Origin: Spirosoma endbachense
GTDB lineage: Bacteria > Bacteroidota > Bacteroidia > Cytophagales > Spirosomataceae
Assembly: GCF_010233585.1 (NCBI RefSeq)
Contig: NZ_CP045997.1
Location: forward strand, 3,249,779-3,313,778
DNA length: 64,000 nt
Reading direction: 5' to 3'
Of this stretch, positions 24,636-33,009 are shown piece after piece. Within the stretch, counting starts at the first letter, position 1, and every line of letters begins with the position of its first letter. A program made the position numbers and the translations under genes. The notes below the pieces were generated by a model. That model made no database searches and was not told the DNA's origin. It was given only the letters and a program-made list of their open reading frames with translations.

Positions 24636-25002
24636 GCGTTTTTGTTATGCAGTATTTGCACGAGTCCGACGCCAACAGACTCTACAACAGGGAAATGCAA
24701 AAAAAGAAATCGTAATCTTACTACGCCAGGGCTCCCTTCTAAGGGACCTACTCTTGTCTTTGCGGCCGGAAATTAGCTGTTTTCTATTATTTTTCGGAAA
24801 TTTTGCACAAATACAGCTTGGCTGCGGGGAGTTTATTCTTCCAGCGGCCTTTAGCAAACAACTGGATAAAGCAAAAAGAAGCAGAAAATAAGGGCTATAA
24901 ATTTCAATAAATTCCTGATAACACTTCTTTTCGCTCGCCTGTCCAGCAACAACCCTTTAACTTTTAAACGGATTACAAACCACTAAATCCCCTTCTTTCA
25001 AA

Positions 25003-26253
25003 ATGAATCAAACCGTTAACCCTTCGCGGCTCTTTCTGGCCAGTTGCCTTGCCATTATTACAACAGCCTTTTCCTTCAGTATCCGGGCGGGTATTCTGCC
25101 TCAGTTAGGTACTGAGTTTGGGCTGACTGCCGAGCAGTTAGGCTTTATCAATTCAATGTTCTTTTTTGGTTTCCCCATTTCGATGATCATTGGTGGTATC
25201 GTCTATCACACGGTAGGGCCTAAACTGATTATGCAGGTTGCCGTTGTTGCGCATACATTGGGTATTCTGCTAACCATTTATGCGGGTGGATACACTGGTC
25301 TGTTATTCTCAACGTTCTTCATCGGCTTTGGTAATGGTTGTACGGAAGCTGCCTGTAACCCGATGATCGCCGACATGTATCCCAACAACAAGCTGAACAA
25401 AATGTTAGGACGGTTCCACATGTGGTTTCCAGGAGGTATTGTGATCGGTAGTTTAATATCCAAGTTTATGACTGAAGGAGGCTTTAACTGGCAGGCTCAG
25501 ATTTGGGTGCTTATGTTGCCGACCGTGGTCTATGCATTCCTGTTTTTCGGCCAGGCGTTCCCGAAGCCAAAAGTGGAGGGCGTTACCTCATTGGCGAAAA
25601 ACTTCCAGGCTATGTTAACTCCTTTGTATATCGCTCTTTTCTGCTGCATGGCGCTGACAGCCATTACCGAATTTGGTCCTAACCAGTGGGTAGCTGTAGT
25701 GTTAGGCAGCAGCGGAGCTGATGCCATGTTAGTGTTAGCGCTGACGTTCGGCGTCATGACGATTGGCAGGCTTTTCACTGGACCCGTTGTGTCTGCATTG
25801 GGTCAGACGGGCGTATTACTTGGCGGTGCGATCTTAGCCACTGTCGGTATCTATATGTTCAGCACCGTTACGGGCCCAATAGCCTATCTGGCCGCTGTTA
25901 TATTTGGTCTGGGTGTATGTTTCAATTGGCCAACCATGATTGGCTTTGTTGCCCAGCGGGTTCCCCTAAGCGGAGCCTTAGGTATGTCTATCATTGGTGG
26001 GGTCGGCATGCTGTCTACATCCATCTTCCAGCCTTTTATTGGGAGTTGGATCGATGCAGACCACGCTGAAGCGGCAGCCAAGGGCCTTACCGGACCAGCG
26101 CTGGAACTAGCAGCGGGACAAGCTACGCTGTCTACAATGATGACCTTCCCGATTATTCTGATTTTTGCCTTCACGGGCTTATGGTTCTGGATGCGCAACC
26201 GCAAAGCAGGCCATATAGATGAGAACATCGTGCTTGAACAGCCACAGTTGTAA
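25003..26253 (+). CDS. Major facilitator superfamily transporter, sugar-locus associated
   Basis: 416 residues, 12 predicted membrane helices. The first helix starts at about 10 (LFLASCLAIITTAFSFSIRA). There is an early loop VYHTVGPKLIMQ near 68-79 in the usual position of the MFS A-motif and a GFGNGCTEAACNPMIADMYP stretch near 108-127. The second half has GRLFTGPVVSALGQTGVL. The family resembles sugar and nucleoside MFS permeases of Bacteroidota. It is divergent from the Gfo/Idh genes and probably imports their substrate (inferred). A strong terminator follows at 26276. Confidence 0.87.
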   Translation: MNQTVNPSRLFLASCLAIITTAFSFSIRAGILPQLGTEFGLTAEQLGFINSMFFFGFPISMIIGGIVYHTVGPKLIMQVAVVAHTLGILLTIYAGGYTGLLFSTFFIGFGNGCTEAACNPMIADMYPNNKLNKMLGRFHMWFPGGIVIGSLISKFMTEGGFNWQAQIWVLMLPTVVYAFLFFGQAFPKPKVEGVTSLAKNFQAMLTPLYIALFCCMALTAITEFGPNQWVAVVLGSSGADAMLVLALTFGVMTIGRLFTGPVVSALGQTGVLLGGAILATVGIYMFSTVTGPIAYLAAVIFGLGVCFNWPTMIGFVAQRVPLSGALGMSIIGGVGMLSTSIFQPFIGSWIDADHAEAAAKGLTGPALELAAGQATLSTMMTFPIILIFAFTGLWFWMRNRKAGHIDENIVLEQPQL

Positions 26254-26275
26254 ATTCAACTTTAGCTCAGCTATT

Positions 26276-26309
26276 AAAATCCCCGTAATGTGATCGTTGC
26301 GGGGATTTT
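26276..26309 (+). terminator. Terminator after the MFS gene
   Basis: AAAATCCCCG (26276-26285) pairs perfectly with CGGGGATTTT (26300-26309), with a 14-base loop and a T-rich tail. It lies 22 bases after the MFS stop. Confidence 0.8.
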
Positions 26310-26336
26310 AGTTTAAAAATGGATGCGGCATAGCGC

Positions 26337-26344
26337 TATTTTTG
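26337..26344 (+). promoter_or_regulatory. -7 box immediately before the LytTR gene
   Basis: TATTTTTG is an exact TAnnTTTG match and ends 5 bases before ATG 26350. The transcript would start at or very near the initiation codon. The box lies inside an alternative longer frame (ATG 26323), which argues against that start. Confidence 0.5.
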
Positions 26345-26349
26345 CCCCT

Positions 26350-27213
26350 ATGGCTCCTCTCACTCGTCAGCAACACCGTTATGCCCGACTCATTGCAGTA
26401 CCTGTAGCTGCATTTGTCGCATCCCACCTGGTATTTTATCGGCACTTTCCTTACGAAATCAGCTACCAGTTTCCGTGGGCTTACTTTCTCACGGTGTCGA
26501 CGGTAATGCTCAGTTGCTGGGAAGTCAATCTGGCCGTTTTCCGCTATCTGGATCAACGATCTCCTTTCTACCGAAACCCGGTCAGGCGGGTTCAGCAACA
26601 GATTCTGCTGGGTGGTATAGCGACTATGCTCACCTTTTCGGTAGTCTTTCCAGTCGCAATCAGGCTCTATTCGGGCAACTGGCCTTCACTGCCTATCGTT
26701 ACATCAGGCGTTTTTGTTTGTGCCACCATTGCTACCGTCGTTAATGGAGCCTACGTAGGTCTATATTTACTACAAACCATTTATCTCGAAAAGCAACAGA
26801 GCACCGATGAGGTGAATGCTCAGTTAAAGCAGCTACAACTCCCTTCATCGCCTTCATCCATTCTGATTGAAACCGGAACACGGCAGATTCGTTTAGTACC
26901 CGATGAGATTGCTTACTTCTACTCAACTGGAGGAGTGGTGTTACTCACCAGAGCAGACGGTCAGCAGGTCACGACTGCCTATAACTCGTTCAATAAACTG
27001 GAGAACCAATTACCTGCTGCTTTCTTTCAGCTTAACCGTCAGTTTATCGTACATCTAAATGCAATTCGATCGGTTCAGGATGATAGTAACCAGAAGCTTA
27101 TTGTCGACCTGGTGCCTGCTCTCCACAAAAATCAACCCTACGAACAGGTTGTCATTAGTCGCTATCGCAGGGCTGAATTTAAAAAGTGGTTTCGTCAAGC
27201 CACTTTAGTCTGA
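26350..27213 (+). CDS. LytTR-type DNA-binding regulator with an N-terminal membrane domain
   Basis: 287 residues. Four hydrophobic helices (about 12-32, 45-63, 88-108, 122-142) form a small membrane domain. A linker follows, then a LytTR domain at about 180-285: 'SILIETGTRQIRLVPDEIAY' marks its start, then STGGVVLLTRADGQQVT, NSFNKLENQLPAAFFQLNRQFIVHLNAIRSV, and a basic end (ISRYRRAEFKKWF). LytTR domains bind direct repeats; no receiver domain is present, so the signal probably comes through the membrane part. The ATG at 26350 is preferred over 26323 because a promoter box lies between them. The next gene, 27337, encodes another membrane protein and may be a partner. Confidence 0.82.
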   Translation: MAPLTRQQHRYARLIAVPVAAFVASHLVFYRHFPYEISYQFPWAYFLTVSTVMLSCWEVNLAVFRYLDQRSPFYRNPVRRVQQQILLGGIATMLTFSVVFPVAIRLYSGNWPSLPIVTSGVFVCATIATVVNGAYVGLYLLQTIYLEKQQSTDEVNAQLKQLQLPSSPSSILIETGTRQIRLVPDEIAYFYSTGGVVLLTRADGQQVTTAYNSFNKLENQLPAAFFQLNRQFIVHLNAIRSVQDDSNQKLIVDLVPALHKNQPYEQVVISRYRRAEFKKWFRQATLV

Positions 27214-27222
27214 CCATTCATT

Positions 27223-27258
27223 GCAAAATCAGCTACCATTCGTTGATTTTGCGCTTTT
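27223..27258 (+). terminator. Terminator after the LytTR gene
   Basis: GCAAAATCA (27223-27231) pairs with TGATTTTGC (27244-27252), a perfect 9-bp stem with a 12-base loop and a GCTTTT tail, 10 bases after the stop. Confidence 0.7.
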
Positions 27259-27336
27259 AAACATTGGAGCCACCTTTTAGTCATTGTTTCCTTTGCAACA
27301 TCGGGCCATTCTGCCGACACTAAATCAATCGAAACA

Positions 27337-28059
27337 ATGCAACCAAATTTAGCTTATCTCGCCACCGAGCAACCTTTCTGGCTGTCTATTTGCTTCGCCA
27401 TCATCACCGCGTTGACGTTAGCTGGTTTTGTTCGGGCTGTTCATCTGGCTAAACCCAGCTTAACGGTCGCCGTTTTTGCCGGGCTGTTTGTCTGGCTGTT
27501 CCTGCTTGGCCTGTTAGCTTTACAGGGCTTTTTTACAAGGCTCGGCCCAACACCACCCCGTCTTTTCCTGGCTGTTTTAGTTCCACTTCTACTGATTTCC
27601 GGATTGTTTGTTTCGGCGGGTGGCCGCCGGTTTCTGGATGCCTTACCCCTTTCGACACTTACTTATCTGAACAGCATCCGGGTATTGGTTGAGTTAATAC
27701 TTTACGGCTTATATATCCATCATCAGATTCCAGAAATCATGACCTTCGAGGGTCGTAATTTCGATATTCTGGCTGGACTGACAGCGCCCGTCATTGCTTA
27801 TTTTAGCTTCAATACACCCATTCTGCCCAAGCGATGGCTATTTGTCTGGAATGTGTGTTCGTTACTCCTGTTGCTCAATATCGTGATTCATGCGATGTTA
27901 TCAGCACCATCCCCATTACAACAAATAGCCTTTGAACAGCCCAATATTGGCGTTCTGAAGTTTCCGTTTATCTGGCTTCCTGGCTTCGTTGTTCCAGTAA
28001 TTCTCCTGGGACACTTCGTTTCTCTTCGGCAGCTTCGCGCTACTGTTTTCCGTGCTTAA
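27337..28059 (+). CDS. Integral membrane protein of unknown function
   Basis: 240 residues with about seven hydrophobic helices: near 15-35 (FWLSICFAIITALTLAGFV), 40-62, 70-90, 105-127, 140-158, 168-190 and 205-230. There is a PTPPRLFLAVLVPLLL stretch near 70-85 and a motif-like VELILYGLYIHHQIPE near 112-127 with His pairs that could bind metal, as in some stress-linked membrane proteins. I cannot place it in a family. It follows the LytTR regulator by 123 bases on the same strand, but a terminator lies between them, so it is probably expressed separately. Confidence 0.65.
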   Translation: MQPNLAYLATEQPFWLSICFAIITALTLAGFVRAVHLAKPSLTVAVFAGLFVWLFLLGLLALQGFFTRLGPTPPRLFLAVLVPLLLISGLFVSAGGRRFLDALPLSTLTYLNSIRVLVELILYGLYIHHQIPEIMTFEGRNFDILAGLTAPVIAYFSFNTPILPKRWLFVWNVCSLLLLLNIVIHAMLSAPSPLQQIAFEQPNIGVLKFPFIWLPGFVVPVILLGHFVSLRQLRATVFRA

Positions 28060-28251
28060 TCCATCCAGGCCAAATTGGCATCGCCTAAGTTAATACTATT
28101 AGACTATTGCCAACAAATAGTAGTCGAAAATAGAAATAAATTCAATTAACTAATTAAAAATCAATTAATTAACCCAAACAAACTAAACCCTTATCGTCGT
28201 ATATTGTCATGGCTTTGCAGACCTATTCTAAAGACCTTACTCTTCTATGCC

Positions 28252-29802
28252 GTGGCTTTACTCGATGCGTATACGCAACCTCTGACAGCAGCACAAGTCG
28301 GCCATTTGCTCCGGCGAACGACGTTTGGCCCCACTCCCGAACAGATCAAAACCCTGACGGGCCAAACGGCCAACCAGATCGTTACCAAACTTTTGGCCGA
28401 TCAACCAGCTCCTGACCCTCCGCTGGATCTCACAACCGGCAAAGTCTTTCACGACCAACCGTTCGACACGGTAAATGCGGGCAAACGAAATGTGTATATC
28501 AAAAACTGGTGGGCAAATCTTATGCTTAACCAGCCCGTTTCGGTACTTGAAAAAATGACCTTGTTCTGGTCAAATCACTTCGTGACCAATACGGCAACAG
28601 TCAATGACTATCGGTACATGTATCGATATAATACGTTACTCAGGCAACAGGCACTGGGAAATTTCAAGGCATTCACAATAGCCATTACGCAGGACCCGGC
28701 TATGCTCCGGTTTCTGAACGGAAATCAAAACGTAGTTGGAACTGCCAATGAAAACTACGCTCGGGAGCTTCAGGAGTTGTTTACCATCGGCCGCAAGGGT
28801 GGCTATACCGAAGATGATGTTCGGGTAGCGGCAAAAGTGCTTACTGGCTGGGCCGATATAGGCTATCGAGACGCGGTGAATGCCGCTATTAGCAGTACAT
28901 TCCGGGCCAATCGGCACGATACGACGGATAAAACGTTTTCGGCAACCTATCAGAATACCGTCATCAAAGGGCGGTCGGTGGCCAGTGCCGGGCTGGATGA
29001 GTTGACTGATCTGATCGACATGATCCTTCGAAATGCGGAAACACCACGCTACATCTGCCGACGGCTCTATCTCTGGTTTGTTAATTCGGACATCACACCA
29101 GATATTGAAACAAACGTTATTCAACCCCTGGGCGACCTCTTCAGAAAAAACAATTTTGAGATCAAACCTGTATTGACTGCCCTGTTTCAGAGCCAGCACT
29201 TTTTCGATGAGAATTTGCGGGGTGCTCTCATCAAATCGCCAACCGATCTGGTTATGGGAACGTTGCGATTCTGGGGAATGCTGGCCCCCGACCCTAAGCA
29301 GAACATAACGGCTTTTTATCAGGTTGGCAATTACGCATACGCCCGTCTGAAAGAGCAGCAACAGGATCTGCTAGACCCACCAACCGTGTTTGGCTGGACG
29401 GCTTACTACCAAACGGGATATTACCAGCAGTGGATTAATTCAACAACATTAGGTCTGCGTGGCAGTTTCGGTGATTCGCTCACCAACGGGGCTTTAAAAC
29501 TGGCGGGCAAACCTGTTGTCGATATACTGAGCTATGTCAAAACCCTGTCGGACCCAACCGATCCGGCTAAGCTGGTAAACGACATGACAGCCCAGCTATT
29601 AGCCATTCCGCTCGCCCAAACACTGAAAGATTTTCTGACCGATACGATCCTGCTCAACTCCATTCCGCGCTATGAATGGACCGGCGAATGGAACGACTAT
29701 GTCAAAAATCCGAACGATGCGGCCAAGAAACAGGCCGTTCAACTGAAGCTGACCAATTTTCTACAGTACATTTTCCGCATGGCCGAGTATCAGGTAAGTT
29801 AA
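28252..29802 (+). CDS. DUF1800 domain-containing protein
   Basis: 516 residues from the GTG at 28252. DUF1800 hallmarks: LTAAQVGHLLRRTTFGPTPEQI near the start, 'ENYARELQELFTIGRKGGYT' near 168-187, and RVAAKVLTGWADIGY near 191-205. Late in the chain come KSPTDLVMGTLRFWG and DPPTVFGWTAYYQTGYYQQW. The family is widespread in Bacteroidota, Planctomycetota and Proteobacteria, is always found next to DUF1501, and has an unknown function. The longer frame from TTG 28204 would add 16 residues (SWLCRPILKTLLFYAV) that homologues lack, so GTG 28252 is chosen. The stop is fused to a repeat hairpin and DUF1501 follows 102 bases later. Confidence 0.85.
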   Translation: MALLDAYTQPLTAAQVGHLLRRTTFGPTPEQIKTLTGQTANQIVTKLLADQPAPDPPLDLTTGKVFHDQPFDTVNAGKRNVYIKNWWANLMLNQPVSVLEKMTLFWSNHFVTNTATVNDYRYMYRYNTLLRQQALGNFKAFTIAITQDPAMLRFLNGNQNVVGTANENYARELQELFTIGRKGGYTEDDVRVAAKVLTGWADIGYRDAVNAAISSTFRANRHDTTDKTFSATYQNTVIKGRSVASAGLDELTDLIDMILRNAETPRYICRRLYLWFVNSDITPDIETNVIQPLGDLFRKNNFEIKPVLTALFQSQHFFDENLRGALIKSPTDLVMGTLRFWGMLAPDPKQNITAFYQVGNYAYARLKEQQQDLLDPPTVFGWTAYYQTGYYQQWINSTTLGLRGSFGDSLTNGALKLAGKPVVDILSYVKTLSDPTDPAKLVNDMTAQLLAIPLAQTLKDFLTDTILLNSIPRYEWTGEWNDYVKNPNDAAKKQAVQLKLTNFLQYIFRMAEYQVS

Positions 29803-29882
29803 TGATTGAATGATTGAGTGGCTGAATGATCGAATAGAAGAATCTCTGTCCAATCATTCAACCACTCAATCATTCAATCATT
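29801..29882. repeat. 32-bp inverted array of TGATTGAA-type units
   Basis: The left arm (29801-29832) and right arm (29851-29882) match at 30 of 32 positions, with an 18-base loop. Each arm is itself built from near-copies of ATTGAATG and ATTGAGTG. The left arm begins inside the DUF1800 stop codon, and the right arm ends 22 bases before the DUF1501 start. It is the most regular of four such sites in the window. Confidence 0.75.
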
Positions 29883-29903
29883 TAACCAGTCAATCATATC
29901 CTT

Positions 29904-31469
29904 ATGAAACGTCGTAATTTTCTACAATATGCGGCCTCGTCGCTGGTGTTACCCGTTCTGATCGATGGCTATGGCGCAAAGGCGTTTGCCCGGCCATCGT
30001 CGTTCGTTCGGTCATTAATCAATCTGGCCAATCAGACCGACCGGGTTTTGATCATTATTCAGTTGCAGGGAGGGAATGATGGGTTAAATACGGTGATTCC
30101 GCTCGATCAAATGAGTGTATACACTTCGTCGAGCTTTCGGGGAAACATTGCTATTTCGGAAGCGAAGGCCCTAAAGCTGAAGAATTATTCGGGAACGGGC
30201 CTACACCCATCCATGACCGGTATGCAGCAGCTCTTTAATGACGGCAAACTAAGCATCATTCAGGGTGTATCGTATCCAACGCCCAATTTCTCCCATTTTC
30301 GGGCCAGTGATATCTGGATGACCGCTGTCGATTCGAGCCAGACTTCCACATCGGGCTGGGCTGGTCGCTACCTGGATAAACGGTTCCCTAACTTCCCGGA
30401 TGCCTACCCGACCAGCGAGATGCCGGACCCGCCAGCTATTCAGATCGGTTATGTGACGGCCACAACCCTGCTTGGTCCAACCGACTCGATGGCCATTGTC
30501 CTTCAGGACCCGGATACATTTGCCCGGCTGGTTGGCGATAAACCAAACAATCCTACAAGCACCGTTCCGGGCTATGCCGGGCCGCAAATTGACTACATCC
30601 GCCAGCAACAGGCCAGTTCGGTTAGTTATGCCGGGCAAATCAAGACTGCCGCTGGAAAAGGGAAAAATCTGGCAACCTATCCAACCGGTAACGCACTTGG
30701 CGATCAGCTGAAAATCATTGCCCGGCTCATCAGTGGTGGTTTACAAACTAAAGTTTATTACGTTACACTGGGCGGTTTCGACACGCACGCCAGTCAGGTA
30801 GACGCTACCGACACAACCATTGGCACGCACGCCAACCTCCTCAAAACGCTCTCCGATGCCGTTCTGGCTTTTCAAACCGATTTAGGGAAATTGAAACTTG
30901 AAGATCGGGTAGTGGGCATGACGTTCTCCGAATTTGGTCGACGGGCGATCTCAAATGGCAGTCGGGGAACAGATCATGGCACCTCCGCCCCGATGTTTGT
31001 TTTCGGTACGGCAATCAAATCGCCATTGGTCGGTAAAAACCCAAACCTGAGTGATCTGGATAATAATAACCTGAAAATGCAGACTGATTTTCGCCAAGTC
31101 TATGCGGCTATTCTGACCGACTGGTTCGGCACCGACGCGACTACCGAAACCACAACGCTCCTGCGGGATTTTGCCGTAGCGCCTGTATTTCGGGAAACCG
31201 TCACGGCTATTGAACCAAGTCTCTCCGATGCCCGACTGTATCCCAATCCGGCATCGTCGGAAGTCGTTCTGGAGGCCGACGGAATCAGCCGAAGCCTACA
31301 ATCGGTTGCGCTGACCGACGCCCAGGGACGCCTGTTGGTCCTCAATGCATCGCAACTAACTCCCGGTGCCATAAGGTTCAATGTTGGCATGCTGCCTACC
31401 GGTTCGTATGTGCTTCATGTGGCTACCAATCAGGGAACGCTGACCAAACGGCTGCTGGTAGCCCGGTAA
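29904..31469 (+). CDS. DUF1501 protein with Tat-like leader and T9SS sorting domain
   Basis: 521 residues. The N-terminus has a twin-arginine-type motif (KRRNFLQ), a hydrophobic stretch (ASSLVLPVL) and an Ala-rich cleavage region (AKAFA). DUF1501 hallmarks: 'RVLIIIQLQGGNDGLNTVIP' near 47-66, LHPSMTGMQQLFNDGKLSII near 97-116, TLGGFDTHASQ near 289-299, and FSEFGRRAISNGSRGTDHGTSAP near 338-360. From about 440 a C-terminal type IX sorting domain appears (SDARLYPNPASSEVVLE, DAQGRLL, LPTGSYVLHV, KRLLVAR). The protein is probably moved to the surface. It pairs with DUF1800 as a conserved unit. The reaction is unknown. Confidence 0.87.
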   Translation: MKRRNFLQYAASSLVLPVLIDGYGAKAFARPSSFVRSLINLANQTDRVLIIIQLQGGNDGLNTVIPLDQMSVYTSSSFRGNIAISEAKALKLKNYSGTGLHPSMTGMQQLFNDGKLSIIQGVSYPTPNFSHFRASDIWMTAVDSSQTSTSGWAGRYLDKRFPNFPDAYPTSEMPDPPAIQIGYVTATTLLGPTDSMAIVLQDPDTFARLVGDKPNNPTSTVPGYAGPQIDYIRQQQASSVSYAGQIKTAAGKGKNLATYPTGNALGDQLKIIARLISGGLQTKVYYVTLGGFDTHASQVDATDTTIGTHANLLKTLSDAVLAFQTDLGKLKLEDRVVGMTFSEFGRRAISNGSRGTDHGTSAPMFVFGTAIKSPLVGKNPNLSDLDNNNLKMQTDFRQVYAAILTDWFGTDATTETTTLLRDFAVAPVFRETVTAIEPSLSDARLYPNPASSEVVLEADGISRSLQSVALTDAQGRLLVLNASQLTPGAIRFNVGMLPTGSYVLHVATNQGTLTKRLLVAR

Positions 31470-31472
31470 GAA

Positions 31473-32939
31473 TCAATAGAACCACTTTACGGCCTTCCTG
31501 ACCACGCCTGGCAGATTGTCGGAAATATGATCGACCCAGATCGATTTATTTACACGGCTGGCCGTTGGGTAAGGATAAATTTTGTTAAAGAAATCGCCCG
31601 CGGTCAGCTTTTGCTGAACAGCCAGAATCAGTTCCTGCGCTAATTCTCCTGCATTAGGTGCTATCATGGTTCCACCTAAGATTTTGGTGCTGAATGGGTT
31701 GATACCTGTTGGTTCGGTAAACAGTATCAGTCTGGCATATTCGTAGTCTTCGATCACGGCACGATCATCGTGAGCGAAGTCATAATCGATGCGTTCGTAG
31801 CTGATTTTGCGCGTCTTTAGATCGTATTCTGACAAGCCGAACGTCACTACTTCCGGATCGGTAAACGTCACCCACGAGAAATGGTCGTAGCTCAATTTTT
31901 TATCGAGTACCTGACCGGGGGTAATAAAATTCGTAATCAACGTGGCCACGTGTAATTCGGCAGCATGAGAGAAATAACGCTGACCGGCGGGTAATCCGGC
32001 AGCGGCATCACCAGCCGCAAAAACATGTTCGTTGGTAGTTTGCAGGTAATCATTGAGTTTGATCTGTCCCTTATCATTTAGTTCGATACCCGCAGCAGCA
32101 AGGTTCAGGTCATCAAAATTGAACGTACGGCCAATAGCAACCAGTACAGCATCAAATTCGATCAGTTCCGTTAAGCCATTCTCCAACTGTAGTTCGACCG
32201 AATTCGCATCATGAAAGGCCTTGACTTTCCGATTCAGTTTAACGATCACGCCTTCTTCTGTCAGCCGTTTCTGCAGAAGATCAGACACTTCAGGTAGTTC
32301 TTTTGTCAAAATTCGCTCTTCTGCCCCCACAACCGTTACCTGGCTTCCCATCCGCTGAAATGCCTGACACAGTTCAATACCAATCGGCCCGGCGCCAACG
32401 ATCAGCAACCGTTCGGGCAGCGTTTCGAGCGAAAAGATCGTCTCGTTGGTGTATAGTTTTACCTGATCGATACCAGTTGCGTTCAGCGTCTTTGGCTTTG
32501 AACCGGTACAGAGGACAATATTTTTGGCAGAAACCACCCGCGATCCGTTACCCCCGCTAATCTCAATGGTCTGTTTACCAACGAATCTGGCCGTACCCAA
32601 TTCAACATCAAGTTCTTCGGTTTCGCGCAGGTAGGCGGCATTCTCATGAACGCGAATACTATCCTGACGCTCCCGTACATACTGCATTACGGCCGCCAGA
32701 TCTGTCTTTCCTTCGGATTTCCACCCGAACGGTTGCGAGCGTTTAGCCGAATGAATCAGTCGACTAACGTGGATCAACGCTTTACTCGGAACACAGCCAT
32801 CGTTCAGGCAATCGCCCCCAATTCGATGGTCATAACGGTCGATAAGCAGGACGTTAAAACCGAGCCGCTTCATGGCAATACTTACCCCCAGGCCCGCCGA
32901 GCCAGCCCCAATAGCAATAAGATCGTAATGTGATTTCAT
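31473..32939 (-). CDS. FAD-dependent pyridine nucleotide-disulphide oxidoreductase
   Basis: 488 residues, cytosolic. FAD-binding motif GAGSAGLGVS near 11-20; redox pair C44 and C49 in GGDCLNDGCVPSK; the NAD-binding motif IVGAGPIGIELCQAFQRMGS near 180-199; and FAD-binding FAAGDAAAG near 309. The order matches dihydrolipoyl dehydrogenase, mercuric reductase and glutathione reductase relatives. The C-terminal interface reads 'IYPYPTASRV', so the active-site His of the canonical HPT motif is Tyr here. This argues against true lipoamide dehydrogenase activity. No lipoyl complex genes are adjacent. It converges on the DUF1501 gene with only 3 bases between stops. Family firm; substrate unknown. Confidence 0.88.
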   Translation of the reverse strand: MKSHYDLIAIGAGSAGLGVSIAMKRLGFNVLLIDRYDHRIGGDCLNDGCVPSKALIHVSRLIHSAKRSQPFGWKSEGKTDLAAVMQYVRERQDSIRVHENAAYLRETEELDVELGTARFVGKQTIEISGGNGSRVVSAKNIVLCTGSKPKTLNATGIDQVKLYTNETIFSLETLPERLLIVGAGPIGIELCQAFQRMGSQVTVVGAEERILTKELPEVSDLLQKRLTEEGVIVKLNRKVKAFHDANSVELQLENGLTELIEFDAVLVAIGRTFNFDDLNLAAAGIELNDKGQIKLNDYLQTTNEHVFAAGDAAAGLPAGQRYFSHAAELHVATLITNFITPGQVLDKKLSYDHFSWVTFTDPEVVTFGLSEYDLKTRKISYERIDYDFAHDDRAVIEDYEYARLILFTEPTGINPFSTKILGGTMIAPNAGELAQELILAVQQKLTAGDFFNKIYPYPTASRVNKSIWVDHISDNLPGVVRKAVKWFY

Positions 32940-33009
32940 AAGTATGCAATCTGCTGACGCCTGCCTTTGTTCATCTAAAAGCAGTTGGTCTACGGCTTAA
33001 ATGGCTTCA

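Noticed and set aside
24622..24891. ORF in the Gfo/Idh-MFS spacer
   Set aside because: Composition and lack of any recognisable pattern suggest chance; region is more likely regulatory.
28209..28415. Plus-strand ORF overlapping the DUF1800 start
   Set aside because: It is in another frame of the same region and the DUF1800 frame is strongly conserved; no family matches.
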